This document shows positions 36,769-49,900 of a DNA stretch of 64,000 bases, one piece after another; position 1 is the stretch's first letter; every line of letters begins with the position of its first letter. The notes beneath the pieces were generated by a model. It worked only from the letters and a program-made list of their open reading frames with translations, had not been told where the DNA came from and made no database searches. The translations under genes and the position numbers were made by a program. Source of the DNA: Trebouxia sp. TZW2008 (taxonomy: Eukaryota > Chlorophyta > Trebouxiophyceae > Trebouxiales > Trebouxiaceae); NCBI GenBank assembly GCA_002118135.1, contig BDIU01000286.1, forward strand, positions 124,001 through 188,000, in the 5' to 3' direction.

Positions 36769-39700
36769 TTACTTGAGCATGGGGCCTAGCCACTTCTGAG
36801 TCTCGTCAACTGACGCCTTCTTTCTGGCAGCGTAGTCCACAACCTGATCCTCTGTGATTTTGCCCACAGCAAAGTACTGACTGCACTTGCCAGCGAAGTA
36901 TAGCCCGCTGACTGCAGCAGCCGGTAGCATGGCCATGGACTCAGTTAGGCGCATGCCTGTTTCCTCCTCGATGTCCATCAGCTTCCACATGGTGGGCTTT
37001 TCTGTGTGATCGGGCTGGCTGGGGTACCCAGCTGCAGGCCGAATGCCTGCACACACAAACATACTTTTTGATGTGATGCCACCCCAGGTCCAGCATCAAA
37101 CAGAACACACCGCCCCTTGCTCATTGACCATGTTTATTACAGCTGCATGCCAGCTGTGCACCAGCATATGTCAGGAACTTGCATGTTTCACACTTAATCC
37201 CTGTGCCATCAGCTATGTACACTTTTTTGCAGGTGCATGCTAATTTCAGCAAATTGCTTGGGAATGCTTGTTGCTGGTGAAAGCTGCACCTGACAGCAAT
37301 TCCTGCCAATAGATGCAGACAAAACATTCAGGTACCACATACCTTGATATTTGACCTTCAGCAGGTCCTCTGTGCTGAAGTTCTCATCAGGTGCATATGC
37401 CCACAGCTCCTTGCGCACTATCTGATGCAGCTTCTCAGCAAACGCCTCTGCCAGGCGGTCAGCCAAGGCTTCTACCATGATATGGTTGTAGTCGTCACCC
37501 TGTCACACACAGATATGACCAGTTAAGTCAGTTTGCTTGCAAGAACAAGCTGTAGATTGTTGTCTCGACTGCAAAATACTGAAACAAGACAAAAATGGAT
37601 CATGTGGTTGAAAAAGAGCGTGAAGCGGCTTGGATCTTGAGCATGCCATGCATGACAACAAGCACAAGGCAAAAGACAGATGGTGCATGATGCTATACAG
37701 CGCACTCAATGCATGTGCTAGCATTGTCCATGCCTATTACCAGTGCTTAGCTTGACCTGCTCTTGACGCAAATGTTTGAGTGTTGTCCTTGCCCGCGACC
37801 TGTGCATGACCTTACCTGCTGCTTAAAGTGGTCAACCATTTCTTCCACTCCAAAAGATGCATTGGCAAACAAGCCAATGTAGTCTTCAACTCCACTGTCA
37901 CGTGGCGCAATGAAGTCAGAAAGGCAGAAGTAAGGAGGATCGTCTTTCTCAGCCTGCTGTCTCAATCCATGGAACCTGTGATGTCACCAAAGACTTTAGG
38001 CACTGCAATTTGCATACATGCCAAGGTGCCATGCTATTTGCGAATGAAGATGCAGCTGTGGTAGCAGCTACACATACATAGACATCTTGCATGGACTTGG
38101 CTCAGCAAGTTTGTGCAAATGAGATTGTAATGAAGTGCGCCCTTGCGTCTTTGGTAACTGACATCACAAAGCAGACTGAAGTTGCTGTACAATAGGATGC
38201 CAAGACCGGAAGGCCAGTCAAGCAAATGCCCCACCTGCACAGGACTTGCGATCTGGAGTCATCCTCATAGATCTCAATGTCGTCACCGACAGAGTTTGCT
38301 GCGTACAGACCTACAATGCCGCGCATCTGCAGCTTCTTGTGATCCACAATGTCCTGCAGTCATGCATCACACCCCTTGCACTCTGCTCTGAATGACAGAA
38401 AGAAAGCTGAAAGAGTCCTTTGCATTCAGATGCACAAAACATGACATTCTTGTGTGAATGCTGAGACTACCATTGCTATGTGTGATGCTGTTTTAAAACA
38501 GTGATTCCAAGCAAGGCACAGCATAGAGCGTGAAACTACAGAAGTTTTCATGACTAACGGACAGCTATGCTGCTGCAGAAGGGACAGCATTAGGGCTCTA
38601 GTCCTACACGGCATGGACAGTGCATCCCTACTGCATGGCGGTAATGTCAGAAAAGACACAGCTACATTGTGTGATCTCCTTACTAACGAACAGTGCATTG
38701 CTAGTGCATGGCTATACCTGTAGCATGGCTTTGGCTTCATCAAACAGCTTCTTGGCTTCAGCACCCACATTCTCATCCTTGAAAATCTTGGGGTAGCCAC
38801 GGTTAGGGTAGCGCCCCCGCAACTGCCATGTCTGCACATTAAGCCACACATTACCTGGATTGCTTTCAGCACTTATGAGCACCACACACATCTTAGCAAT
38901 GCATGCAACAGTTGAGCTTTGACAATTTCGTTCTAACAAAGGCATGGCATCAGACAACCGTACAGAACATGCCCTGACCAGATTTGATGACTGCAACCAG
39001 TTAAGACCCTTCACTGCTCTGCATGTGCAGCTGACTTGCCCCTTTTTGATATGTGCTGCAGACGGCAGCACAAACTGAGTGCAACACACTACATTGGAGG
39101 AGAGTTGACCTCAACAGTCCAGTCGAGCCGCTATCCTTCAGTACATGACAGCAATGGTCAAGCACAGCGTCAACTCAGCCTGCTTGATAACAGGATACCC
39201 AGCTCTCAATCTCAAGACAATGCAGCAAAAGCATAATAGTAGCAAGACTCCATGTTGTGTGCTTGCCTGAAAGAATGGGTTCCAGTCAATGTAGTCAATG
39301 ACATCCTTGACGTCATAGTCCTTGTACACCTTGGTGCCCAGCAGCTTGGGCTTGGTAGGCCTATTCTCCTCAGCCTTCCAGTCCACCTGCAATAGCATCA
39401 AAGCAACCTTATCAAGCAGATCCTGTAAGTCACGTGGTTGAAGTCAGGCTTTTGGACCAGATTTTCAAAAGCAAAACTGCCCTGATGCTCTTCTGGAGAG
39501 GATGTACCAGCGGCTCAACAGCTGTACAAGCCCTGATCATCTCCCAGAAAACACCATCAGCACATGCATGACAAGGATATGCACTTTTCAACAAACAAAC
39601 ACGCTGCTATTTTGGTCGACCTAGGAAGATATGGAACGACATTGTTTTGTCTGCTTTTTGCATGTTCAGCATCCTTATTGTGACGCTCAAAACAAGCCGG

Positions 39701-42510
39701 CCTTGCAGGATAGGACTTGGGCCACACACACCTAGCACATGTGCTGGACAGTGTGAACATTGGTTAGTATTTTGCGCCCGACTGATGCCAAGTTGTTGAG
39801 GGAAGCAAGACAGAGCATTCCGTCATATGAGCAAGCATGTCGTGTTGCAGCAAAGCATATGCTGCCAGTGCCACATGTCAGGCTTCCGCGCATACCTGCA
39901 GGCCCTTGTCTCTGACTTGTTCTATGGTGAGGTACTTACGGTCCTCCAAGCCAGCCATGAACTCATCACGCATCTCCTTGTACTGCTCTCTGATGTCATC
40001 AACAAAGTCTGCCTTGTTCCTGCAGAACACTCGATGAGTGGCTTCACAAAAGTACGGGTTGAGTGTATGAACACTGCAGCACAGAGGTGGATTGCATGTA
40101 CTGAGCCAAGGCTCAACCATGAAAAGCGTGCAGCAGACTTATTGACAACACAAATACATAATCTGCAGTGAAGGGTTTCTGCCCATCAATGCCAGGGCAG
40201 TCTGAGGTCAAGAGCTGATGCTGCGCAACATGTTTGCGAGAGGTGTCGCAGGACAAGACTTGAGCCACAGCAAACCTAGCATCTGAGCTAGCATGTGTAT
40301 TTTTTGTTTATGTTGAGTATCATCGTCACGAGGAAGTGCATTTGTGACTGACCTCTTGTCTAGGAGGGTTTGAGCCACAGGCACACTGCGACTGGCGTCC
40401 AACACATACACAGCTGGGCCTGAGTACTGGGGCGCAATCTTGACAGCCGTGTGCATCTTGCTGGTGGTGGCGCCACCAATGAGCAGTGGGAGCTTGAGTC
40501 CTGTCTCCTCCATCTTTTTTGCTACTGTGACCATCTCATCAAGGGAAGGTGTAATGAGGCCGCTGAGACCAATGATGTCTGCCTTGTGCTCCTCAGCAGC
40601 TGCCAGAATCTTCTCCCATGGGGTCATCACCCCAAGGTCAACAACCTGCATAACCAGGGCACGTCTGCTATAGAGCAATGCTGGCTGCATTCTATCTCTT
40701 GCAATCTGAGCTCACTCACACTGTATTTGGTGCAGTCAACTTACGATCATGGGCTGGCCCTTGCTGAAATTCGAGAGGCAAATGCAAGTGCAACAAGAAC
40801 GCTGCGCCAAAAGTGTGGCCACATTGCAAGATGCAAAGCAATCTGTGGCAGTACAATGCAGATTAGGACAGAAGCCTGTTGATGACAGCATTCAAGCCAA
40901 GCAAGCAATATCCTGAGACTCTCTTTTGCATCAATTAAGGTACACAACAGCGCATGCATCACAAGCTCACCTTGAAATTATTGCAGCCCAGCACAACGCC
41001 CACAATGTTCTTGCCAATGTCATGCACATCGCCCTTGACTGTGGCCATAATGATGACTCCAGCGTTTTCCTGACCAGAGCTGCCACTCCTGAGCTTTTCC
41101 TCCTCTATGTAGGGCAGGAGGTGCCCCACAGCCTTCTTCATCACCCTTGCTGACTTGATCACCTACATGCACCTTGTAGAGTTGCTTGGCTTGTAGACTT
41201 GCTCGTCAAGGTGAGAGCTAAGCTGTGTGCGTAGCCAGCTTACCGAGACAGGGTTGGAGCCACATGTCTCTGCTGCGGGTTCTTGATTGTATGAGTTGTC
41301 ATCCTGTGCAGCACTCAAAGCAAACATGCACAGCAGGACTGGAAGTCTGCAAGCGCTCCACAAAAATCTGGCAAGCTTGCTGCGACAGTCTTGCAAGCGC
41401 AACGTGCATGATATGAGCATCATATGAGCTATGCTCAGGCAACACTACTGCTTTCATTGCAGCAGTTGCTGGCAGGATGTGATGCCAAGGGGCTGACCTG
41501 TGGAAGGAACATCTTGCCAGAGCCAAAGAGGTCTCCAACCACATTCATGCCGTCCATGAGTGGCCCCTCAATCACCTCCAGAGGCTTCTCATAACGCCCA
41601 CTGGCCCGAGCCTCCTCTGTGTCCTATGAAACCCAAAATGCAGGGCTCAAGACAAACATTTTGTGTATGTTTGACTGTCTCGAACTGGCTTTTCTGGGTG
41701 AAATAGTTCCAACTGTAGGGTCTTAGAATTCTCAAATTCTAGACCCTGAGATTGCCTAGAATGCAAGAAACTGATGATTGCATTGCAGGGCACAAGCAGC
41801 GCCTGTTGTAATAAGTGCTCTCTGCTAGGCGCATGGTACAAACACACCAGTCACAGAATCTGGAACATGCAGCATTAGCAAGTCTCACATGCTGATACTA
41901 AACGTTTCAAAATCTGACTGAAAACAATGACCATGCAGCCCGCTGCAGTTGGGCGCGCAACGCTGACAGCAGCACTGCCTACAAGTCACAGTACAGTGAT
42001 ACCTTTATGCCTGCAAGACTGGCATTCAGATCTCAAGTACTCAATACTTGTGGCTGATTGAGTTCATGCTGTTACTTGCAGACAGATATAAGATAGCTTA
42101 TGGCAACCTTGGCCATTGAATCACGATTCATTGACTCGTACTATCATCCAGTCATCCAACCATACGTGCACAATTCATTCACTTGACATCGATTACCGGC
42201 TGACAATCAATAGCACAACGACCAGCACGACACCTACCCTGACAGCAAACTCATCAATACCCTTGACAAGGGCGTGCTCTAGCCTCTTCTCAACAGGCAG
42301 ATCCCTCCATGAGGATCCCTCCTTGCCGCCTGCAGCCTTAGCGCCTGCTGCCGCACCCTTCTTCTTAACATCTGTGGGCTTGCACTTGGGGTCCAGAGTG
42401 GCTGCGTATTCCAGCATTCGCTCTGTGGAATTCTCACAGCGATTCAGCAGGACGTCCTCAATCATCTCCAGCAGCTCCTTGTCAATCTTGCTGTACTCAT
42501 CAGCAAGCAC
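36769..42510 (-). other. MetH cobalamin-binding and reactivation region (single copy)
   Basis: Exons 42510-42238, 41623-41498, 41162-40971, 40645-40353, 40019-39896, 39386-39267 (GC donor), 38831-38718, 38353-38235, 37975-37816, 37499-37343 and 37046-36769. Cap: [18 protein letters not shown]. Cobalamin fold: [19 protein letters not shown] with axial His, [15 protein letters not shown], and [13 protein letters not shown]. Reactivation (AdoMet) domain: [49 protein letters not shown], and [17 protein letters not shown] near the end. All normal landmarks are in place. Confidence 0.92.
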
Positions 42511-43918
42511 CTGCACAGACAGTCATGATGCACACACAGGCTGCATGCTTACTGCATTGTCTCAATTGTTGTCAAGCACTGCCTAGCATTGCAGAATCAA
42601 GTTGGCAAACAGAGACAGCGTGACATGGGCCAGACGACCTGACTCATGATAGACACACAGGCTACATGCTTACTTCATTAGCTCAACTGTTGTCAAGCAC
42701 TGCCTAGCATTGCAAAGCTGAGATGGCAAACAGAGACACCATGACACAGGCCAGACAGCATCACGCAGTTAGCGGCCTGAAAGTGCCAAAGAGTGACTGA
42801 GCAATGCAAAGAGGAAGTGACTTGCAGACAGCAAATATGGTGATGGTTTAATGGGTGTTCATCTCTTGAGGCAAGCGGCATATCTTGCAGCACGTTGCTG
42901 TGTAGCACCTGTGCAGCATTGACAATGCCCATGTCCATGCCAGCCTTGCAGGCGTGATGGAGGAAGGCGCTGTGGAAGCCGCGCCTTACTGCTTCATTGC
43001 CTCTGAAGCTGAAGGCAATGTTGGACACGCCGCCGCTGATCTTGCAACCTGGGCACAAGCGCTTAATCTCCCTAGTCGCCCGGATGAAGTCCACGGCGTA
43101 GTTGTTGTGCTCTGCCATGCCGGTGCCCACGGTCAGGATGTTTGGGTCAAAGATGATGTCCTGAGGGTCAAAGCCCACATCCTCTACCAAGATCCTGAAG
43201 GCTCTGGTGCAAATACGCACCTTGTCCTCAGCTGTAGCAGCCTGCACGGTTTACAATAGGCATTTGTGTCTCATCTTGCACTGCAGCTTTGATGCAATTG
43301 TGTACAGCAGATTGACACTGTAGACAATGCATGCATTCTGGCCATAACATATGGCACGACATGGGCTCAGGTACACTTGCTGCCATCAAGTACATCAGTG
43401 TTGTGCTATACTTGCATGCTCATTGCAGATGGGTTTTGATCAATGACTTGCAGTCAAACCCTATGAAGGCCAGGATCAACATCATGGAGCTTGTGTGAAG
43501 GCATCAGCTCAAGCGATCGCCAGACATTGCAGAAATTGTGTCATGTAACAGCCACTGCTCACCTGACCCTTTTCATCAAAAGCCATGACGACCACTGCTG
43601 CGCCATGGCGCTTGACGGTGGCAGCATGGTCCCGGAAGGCCTGCTCCCCCTCCTTCATGCTGATGCTGTTCACGATGCACTTGCCCTGGCAGCACTTCAA
43701 GCCTGCCTCCACAATGAAGAACTTGGAGCTGTCAATCATGAAGGGCACCTTGCTGACCTCAGGATCTGAGACCAGCAGGTTCACAAATTTGGTCATGGCA
43801 GGCACCCCGTCTATCAAGCCATCATCCATGTTGATGTCCAGCACATGGGCGCCTTGCTCCACCTGCCATCAGCATTGCTTATTTCACGCCGGTTTTGCTG
43901 AGCAGCCTTGAAGATGCT

Positions 43919-43953
<35 letters not shown>

Positions 43954-46900
43954 ACAGCCACAGTTACAGCAACAGGAACAGCAATAGCAGCAGCCATGGC
44001 AAAAGCAGCAGCAGCAGCAGCAATGACAGCAACAGCAGCTGATAGCACCAATGTTTTGCAAAACCAATACCCACATGAGGCTGCTGGCATGCAATCTAGC
44101 CCTGAAGCTGTTGGGTTACACAACTGCTGCATGCAATAGGCTGCAGACAAGATAGTATAGCTGTACCTGCTTGACAGCAATGGCAGCTGCTTTGTCATAA
44201 TTGCCGTCCACAATGGCCTTCTTGTAGATGCTGGAGCCGGCCACATTGCACCTCTCCCCAATGTTGATGAAAGTGCTGCGCATGTTGTCAAGCTTGGGAT
44301 CATAGTTCAAGGGCTCCAAGCCACTCAGGCGCATTCTAGACTCTGTAGAATGCCGCTGTCTTGGCTCATACTTCTCAGCCATTGCCTTGATGGCAGCGAT
44401 GTGCTCAGGCCCAGTGCCACAGCAGCCGCCAATGCAGTTCACCAGGCGCTCCTCACAGAAAGGCCTGATCTCTTCGGCCATCTCTCCACCTTTCTGATCA
44501 TACCCACCCATGGCATTGGGTAGGCCAGCATTGGGGTAGCAGAAGACATAGCAGTCAGCACATTTGCTGAGGTTGTCTATGTAGGGCTTCATGTCTGCTG
44601 CTCCCAGAGCGCAGTTCAGTCCAACTGCCATGGGATGTGAATGGCAGATGCTGTTCCAGAAGGCCTCATTGGTCTGTCCGCTGAGCGTGCGTCCTGAGTT
44701 GTCAACAATGGTGCCGCTGATAAAGACTGGCACTCGCAATTGCTTGTGCTCAAAGAAGCGCTCAAGAGCATAGATGGCTGCTTTGGAATTTAGCGTGTCA
44801 AAGATGGTTTCTACCAAGAACAAGTCGACGCCACCATCATACAGTGCCTCTATCTGCTCATAGTAAGCCTCCTCAACTGCGTCATAGGTGGTGCCTCTGA
44901 AGGCAGGGTTCTCCACAGATGGCGAAACGCTGAGGGTTTTGCTGGTGGGTCCCACGGCTCCTGCCACAAACTTGCGACTGCCTGGGTGCTGCTCCATCCA
45001 TTCCTTGGTGCATTGCTTGGCCAGCTTGGCAGCCTCCACATTGATCAGCCTCACATCCTCGGCATTGTCCAGCTGGTAATCAGCCTGCAAGACCCATTCA
45101 TGGCATTGAGCAGCATGCAATGTACATCAGGGGCATGGCGTGAAGAGGGAGTTTAACAGCCGTGGAGAAAGGCATCCGAAGACGATTGCTGGGTCGTGTG
45201 ACACAAACTGCTTGTTCCCTCGCAAGACAGATTGTTGTTCAATAAAGAGGGAAGGTGACCAGGCGCTGCAAGATGTGCCAGAAGTCATGATTGCAAACAG
45301 TCATGTACAGGGGAGCGTAGGCAATCCATCAATGGCATTCCTGCTCTGTAGGCACAGTAATGGCAACATGGGAACTTGACCAGAGAGTGCATGCTTGCCT
45401 GGGATGTGCGGGTGCCATTGAAAGTGTTGGTTTCGAGGATGTCAGCTCCAGCTTGCAGGAATTCATTATGGATGTCTGCAATGACGTCAGGGCGGGTGAT
45501 GACCAGCAGGTCATTGTTGCCCCTCAGCTCATGGGGGTGGTCCTTATACCGGTCACCCCTGAAGTCCTCCTCAGCAAGCCTGCAATCAACAGAAAACAGT
45601 GCTACTGCTGCTGCTGCTGCTGCTGATGCTGATGCTGATGCTGATGCTGATGCTGATGCTGATGCTGATGCTGATGCTGATGCTGATGCCCTTTGAAGCC
45701 CAACATGGTGATGCAGGACAAGCTTAGAGGCACAGACCTCAACTCTGGAAAAGACCAAAATTTGATGCACCCAAATGCTGTCTGCACAGTGAGGCATCTT
45801 GCTAGACAACTGTCTGTACTTGACAGATTTGAATGAGTAGAGGACTGATTTGTTTTGGCATAGGATGAGACAGACTTACTTGAGCAGTTGGCCGCTTTTG
45901 TATTGACCTTGCAAGTTCCTGAGAACTCACTGGCAAAGCATATGAGGTAAGGATGACAATGGTGATCACTTTCCAAGCATGGTGCTGCATATGCTTTTTT
46001 GCATCTATGGTTTGAGATCCTTGGTTGTGCTATGTACAGCCAACAGGCTTGGTGTGTAAGGGCTGGGCATATGGGATGCGTCCCAAAGAGTAACAAGTAA
46101 GACTGCATGCTCACTTGTGTTTCTGGATGGAGGTTCCCATGGCGCCATCAATGTAGACAATGCGCTGGTCCATGAGCTCCTGCAGCTGCCCAAACGCCTC
46201 AGACTTCTGCAGAGGGTCCACCCAGGTCTTGTAATGGGGCACAGCAGGGAGGTCAGCGGGGGGCGCCAGGGGGTCCATGCCTGAGGGGATGGGGTTCAGC
46301 TTGGGAGGGAGTGTGTCTGTCTGAAGCTTCTTGACAGCTGTGGGCTTGCACTTTGGCTCCAGGGTCGCTGCATACTCCAGCATGCGCTCGGTGGAGTTCT
46401 CACAGCGGTTCAGCAGCACATCCTCAATGAACTCTAGCAGCTCCTTGTCAAGCTTGCTGTACTCATCAGCTAAGACCTACAGGGCACCAGAACCTCTGTC
46501 AGCAACACATGATATGCAGCTGATGTTACAACAGCAGAGCACCCAGCAGCAGGATGTTTGGATGAACAGGTGCCTTGTCAACATCACTTTGCAGCAGCAG
46601 TGTGTGGCCTGAGTAAAGCATGGTGCATGAGGTCGTGCTCTGAGTGCAACATGCACCTGCTCTGACAGCAATTGAGGTGTTCACCATTCCCAGCAAAACT
46701 GGCTCGCATAGCAAATCTTGACTGAGCAGTCATGCTACAGGTCGGGTCCACAGGGATAAGGGATACCACTCTGCTTCATGAGAGCTGGACTGGCAGCATT
46801 CAGATTAGCATTTTGCAACATTGCACTGCATGAGTGGCCAAACTTGAAGTGCTGCTCAGAGGTGTCTGCAACATTCTCAGCTTGGCACATCCAAGCTCAT

Positions 46901-49900
46901 GTATCCGGATGTATGTACACATGTACATACAGCAGCATACATGCACACCAATACTGTGTAGAGCCTGTTGGTGTCAAAGCAACTGGAGCACACCTGAGCA
47001 GCATTGACAATGCCCATGTCCATGCCAGCCTTGCAGGCATGGTGCAGGAAGGCACTGTGGAAGCCGCGCCTAACGGCCTCGTTGCCCCTGAAGCTGAAGG
47101 CAATGTTGGACACGCCGCCGCTGATCTTGCACCCCGGGCACAAGCGCTTGATCTCCCGGGTTGCCCGGATGAAGTCCACAGCATAGTTGTTGTGCTCTGC
47201 CATGCCGGTGCCCACAGTCAGGATGTTGGGGTCAAAGATGATGTCCTGGGGGTCGAAGCCCACATCCTCTACCAAGATCCTGAAGGCTCTGGTGCAGATG
47301 CGCACCTTGTCATCAGCTGTGGCCGCCTGTACAGCAGAAAGCTGCTGAGCATGCTTTGCACATGGTCTGCATGGAATAATGCATGCCATTTCTGACCATA
47401 GAGAGACATCTGCAGCTTGCTCAGCCGAGCAATCTTGGGCAGCTCAAATGTCATGTCCTGCACTGTGCTCTTGCTGTGCCAAACACCGTTGCTTGAGCAG
47501 CACACGGGTGAAGCATGACATTGAAGCATTTTGTACAGCGTACAAAGCTTTTGCCAATGTTGAGTTGTGAGGTCAAATGAGACTGCAGGAACAGCTGAGA
47601 AGCTGGAATTACCTGTCCCTCTTCATCAAAGGCCATGACGACCACCGCTGCCCCATGGCGCTTGACAGTGGCGGCATGGTCCCGGAAGGCCTGTTCCCCC
47701 TCCTTCATGCTGATGCTGTTCACGATGCACTTGCCCTGGCAGCACTTCAAGCCAGCCTCCACAATGAAAAATTTGGAGCTGTCGATCATGAAGGGCACCT
47801 TGCTGACCTCAGGGTCTGACACCAGCAGGTTGACAAACTTGGTCATGGCGGGCACACCATCTATCAGGCCATCATCCATGTTGATGTCCAGCACATGGGC
47901 GCCTTGCTCCACCTGACATTAGGTCATGAGAGAGTGTGACTCATAATCCACAGATAGTATCTGGCTTGTACAGAATGTTTTGGGCTGAATGTGCAGATTG
48001 CAATATGTACATTGTCATACAGAAAGCTTGCCCGTGAAGGCAGGACTGCTAATCCCTGCAAAGCATCCTTCTGCCTGCAATGCTGCTTCAGCACAACTCA
48101 ATATTGCAACCAGCTCGCATGCGATTTGATGTAATCCCTTCAAAAGCGTCATCGCAACAGGATACTTTGAGCCCTGTTCCAATGCTGTTCCCGAAGAGAT
48201 AACGTTTGACCATCCTGGGAGCTTGTGCAATCATACTTCCTGACTGCTCCAGTATGGGCGTGTCTGAAATCAGCTTGCAGGGATGCAGCATAGACAGCAC
48301 ATTCCAAACATAGCAAAACAGCCCCGAAATGACAGCAGTACCTCTCTTGACATGCAGCCAGGACATCACGCCGTGCCAAACTGCTTCAGGTCAGTTTCTG
48401 CTGCTCAAAGGCAGGAAGATGACAATGTACTGTGACAGACAGGTCTTACTTGCTTGACAGCAATGGCAGCTGCCTTGTCATAGTTGCCGTCCACAATGGC
48501 CTTCTTGTAGATGCTGGAGCCTGCCACATTGCACCTCTCCCCAATGTTGATGAATGTGCTGCGCATGTCAGCCCCGTTGGGGCTGTAGTTCAACGGCTCA
48601 AGGCCGCTCAGCCGCATCTTGGAGTCCACCTCATGCTGCTTTCTGGGCTCATACTTCTCAGCCATAGCCTTGATGGCCGCAATGTGCTCAGGCCCAGTGC
48701 CACAACAGCCGCCAATGCAGTTCACCAGACGCTCTTCACAGAAGGGCCTAATCTCTTCGGCCATCTCTCCACCCTTCTGATCATACCCACCCATGGCATT
48801 GGGCAGGCCCGCATTGGGGTAGCAGAAGACATAGCAGTCAGAACACTTGCTGAGATTCTCAATGTAGGGCTTCATGTCTGCTGCTCCCAGAGCGCAGTTC
48901 AACCCAACTGCCATGGGATGTGAATGGCAGATGCTGTTCCAGAATGCCTCATTGGTCTGTCCACTGAGCGTACGTCCTGAGTTGTCTACAATGGTACCGC
49001 TGATAAACACAGGTAGGCGCAGCTGTTTCTCTTGAAAGAATCTTTCCAAGGCGTAGATGGCTGCTTTGGAATTGAGGGTGTCAAAGATGGTCTCAACAAG
49101 AAACAGATCAACACCACCATCGTAAAGTGCCTCTATCTGCTCATAGTAAGCCTCCTCAACTGCGTCGTAGGTGGTGCCTCTGAAGGCAGGGTTCTCCACA
49201 GATGGTGACACACTAAGGGTTTTGCTGGTAGGTCCCACAGCTCCCGCAACAAACTTGCGGCTGCCTGGGTGCTGCTCCATCCATTCCTTGGTGCATTGCT
49301 TGGCCAGCTTGGCAGCCTCCACATTGATCAGCCTCACATCCTCAGCATTGTCCAGCTGATAGTCAGCCTGTGGTCCGGGCAGTCACATACAGCTGGTCAA
49401 CGTCATGTCAGCACCCAGAGCACGCACTGTACAACATTCAGCTGCCAATCTGTTAGAAGCGAGGGCCACAACACGCAAGCAAGATTTGCACGATGCTTGC
49501 ATGCCCATCTAGCATAGACTAGACAAACAACATCTTGCTAGCTGTTGCAGCATGTCAGGAGGAGATGCATGCCGGGCATGTGAGTCAATATTGCACATCC
49601 CAAAATGGACTCTACTACATTGTCTGTGTGGCTCTCCTGTCGGGTCTATAAGACAGTCATCATGCAGTCCAGCATTGAAGTGCAGCTGCATGCTGTTGAC
49701 GAGAAGCAGGGCTTGCCTGTGATGTGCGGGTGCCATTGAAGGTGTTGGTTTCCAGGATGTCAGCGCCGGCCTGCAGGAACTCATTGTGGATGTCTGCAAT
49801 GACGTCAGGACGGGTGATGACCAGCAGGTCATTGTTGCCCCTCAGCTCATGGGGATGGTCCTTGTACCTGTCACCTCTGAAGTCCTCTTCAGCAAGCCTG

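Noticed and set aside
43879..44303. Cys-rich and Ala-rich minus-strand frames over the AGC repeat
   Set aside because: Translations of an intronic trinucleotide repeat with no exon borders.
45376..45809. Asp-Ala and His-Gln repeat frames
   Set aside because: They read the intronic GATGCT microsatellite; the only coding part is the 181-nt metH exon.
46778..47395. 205-codon plus-strand frame across metH module 2
   Set aside because: It is antisense to the conserved 333-nt folate-domain exon; similar antisense frames appear over modules 1 and 3.
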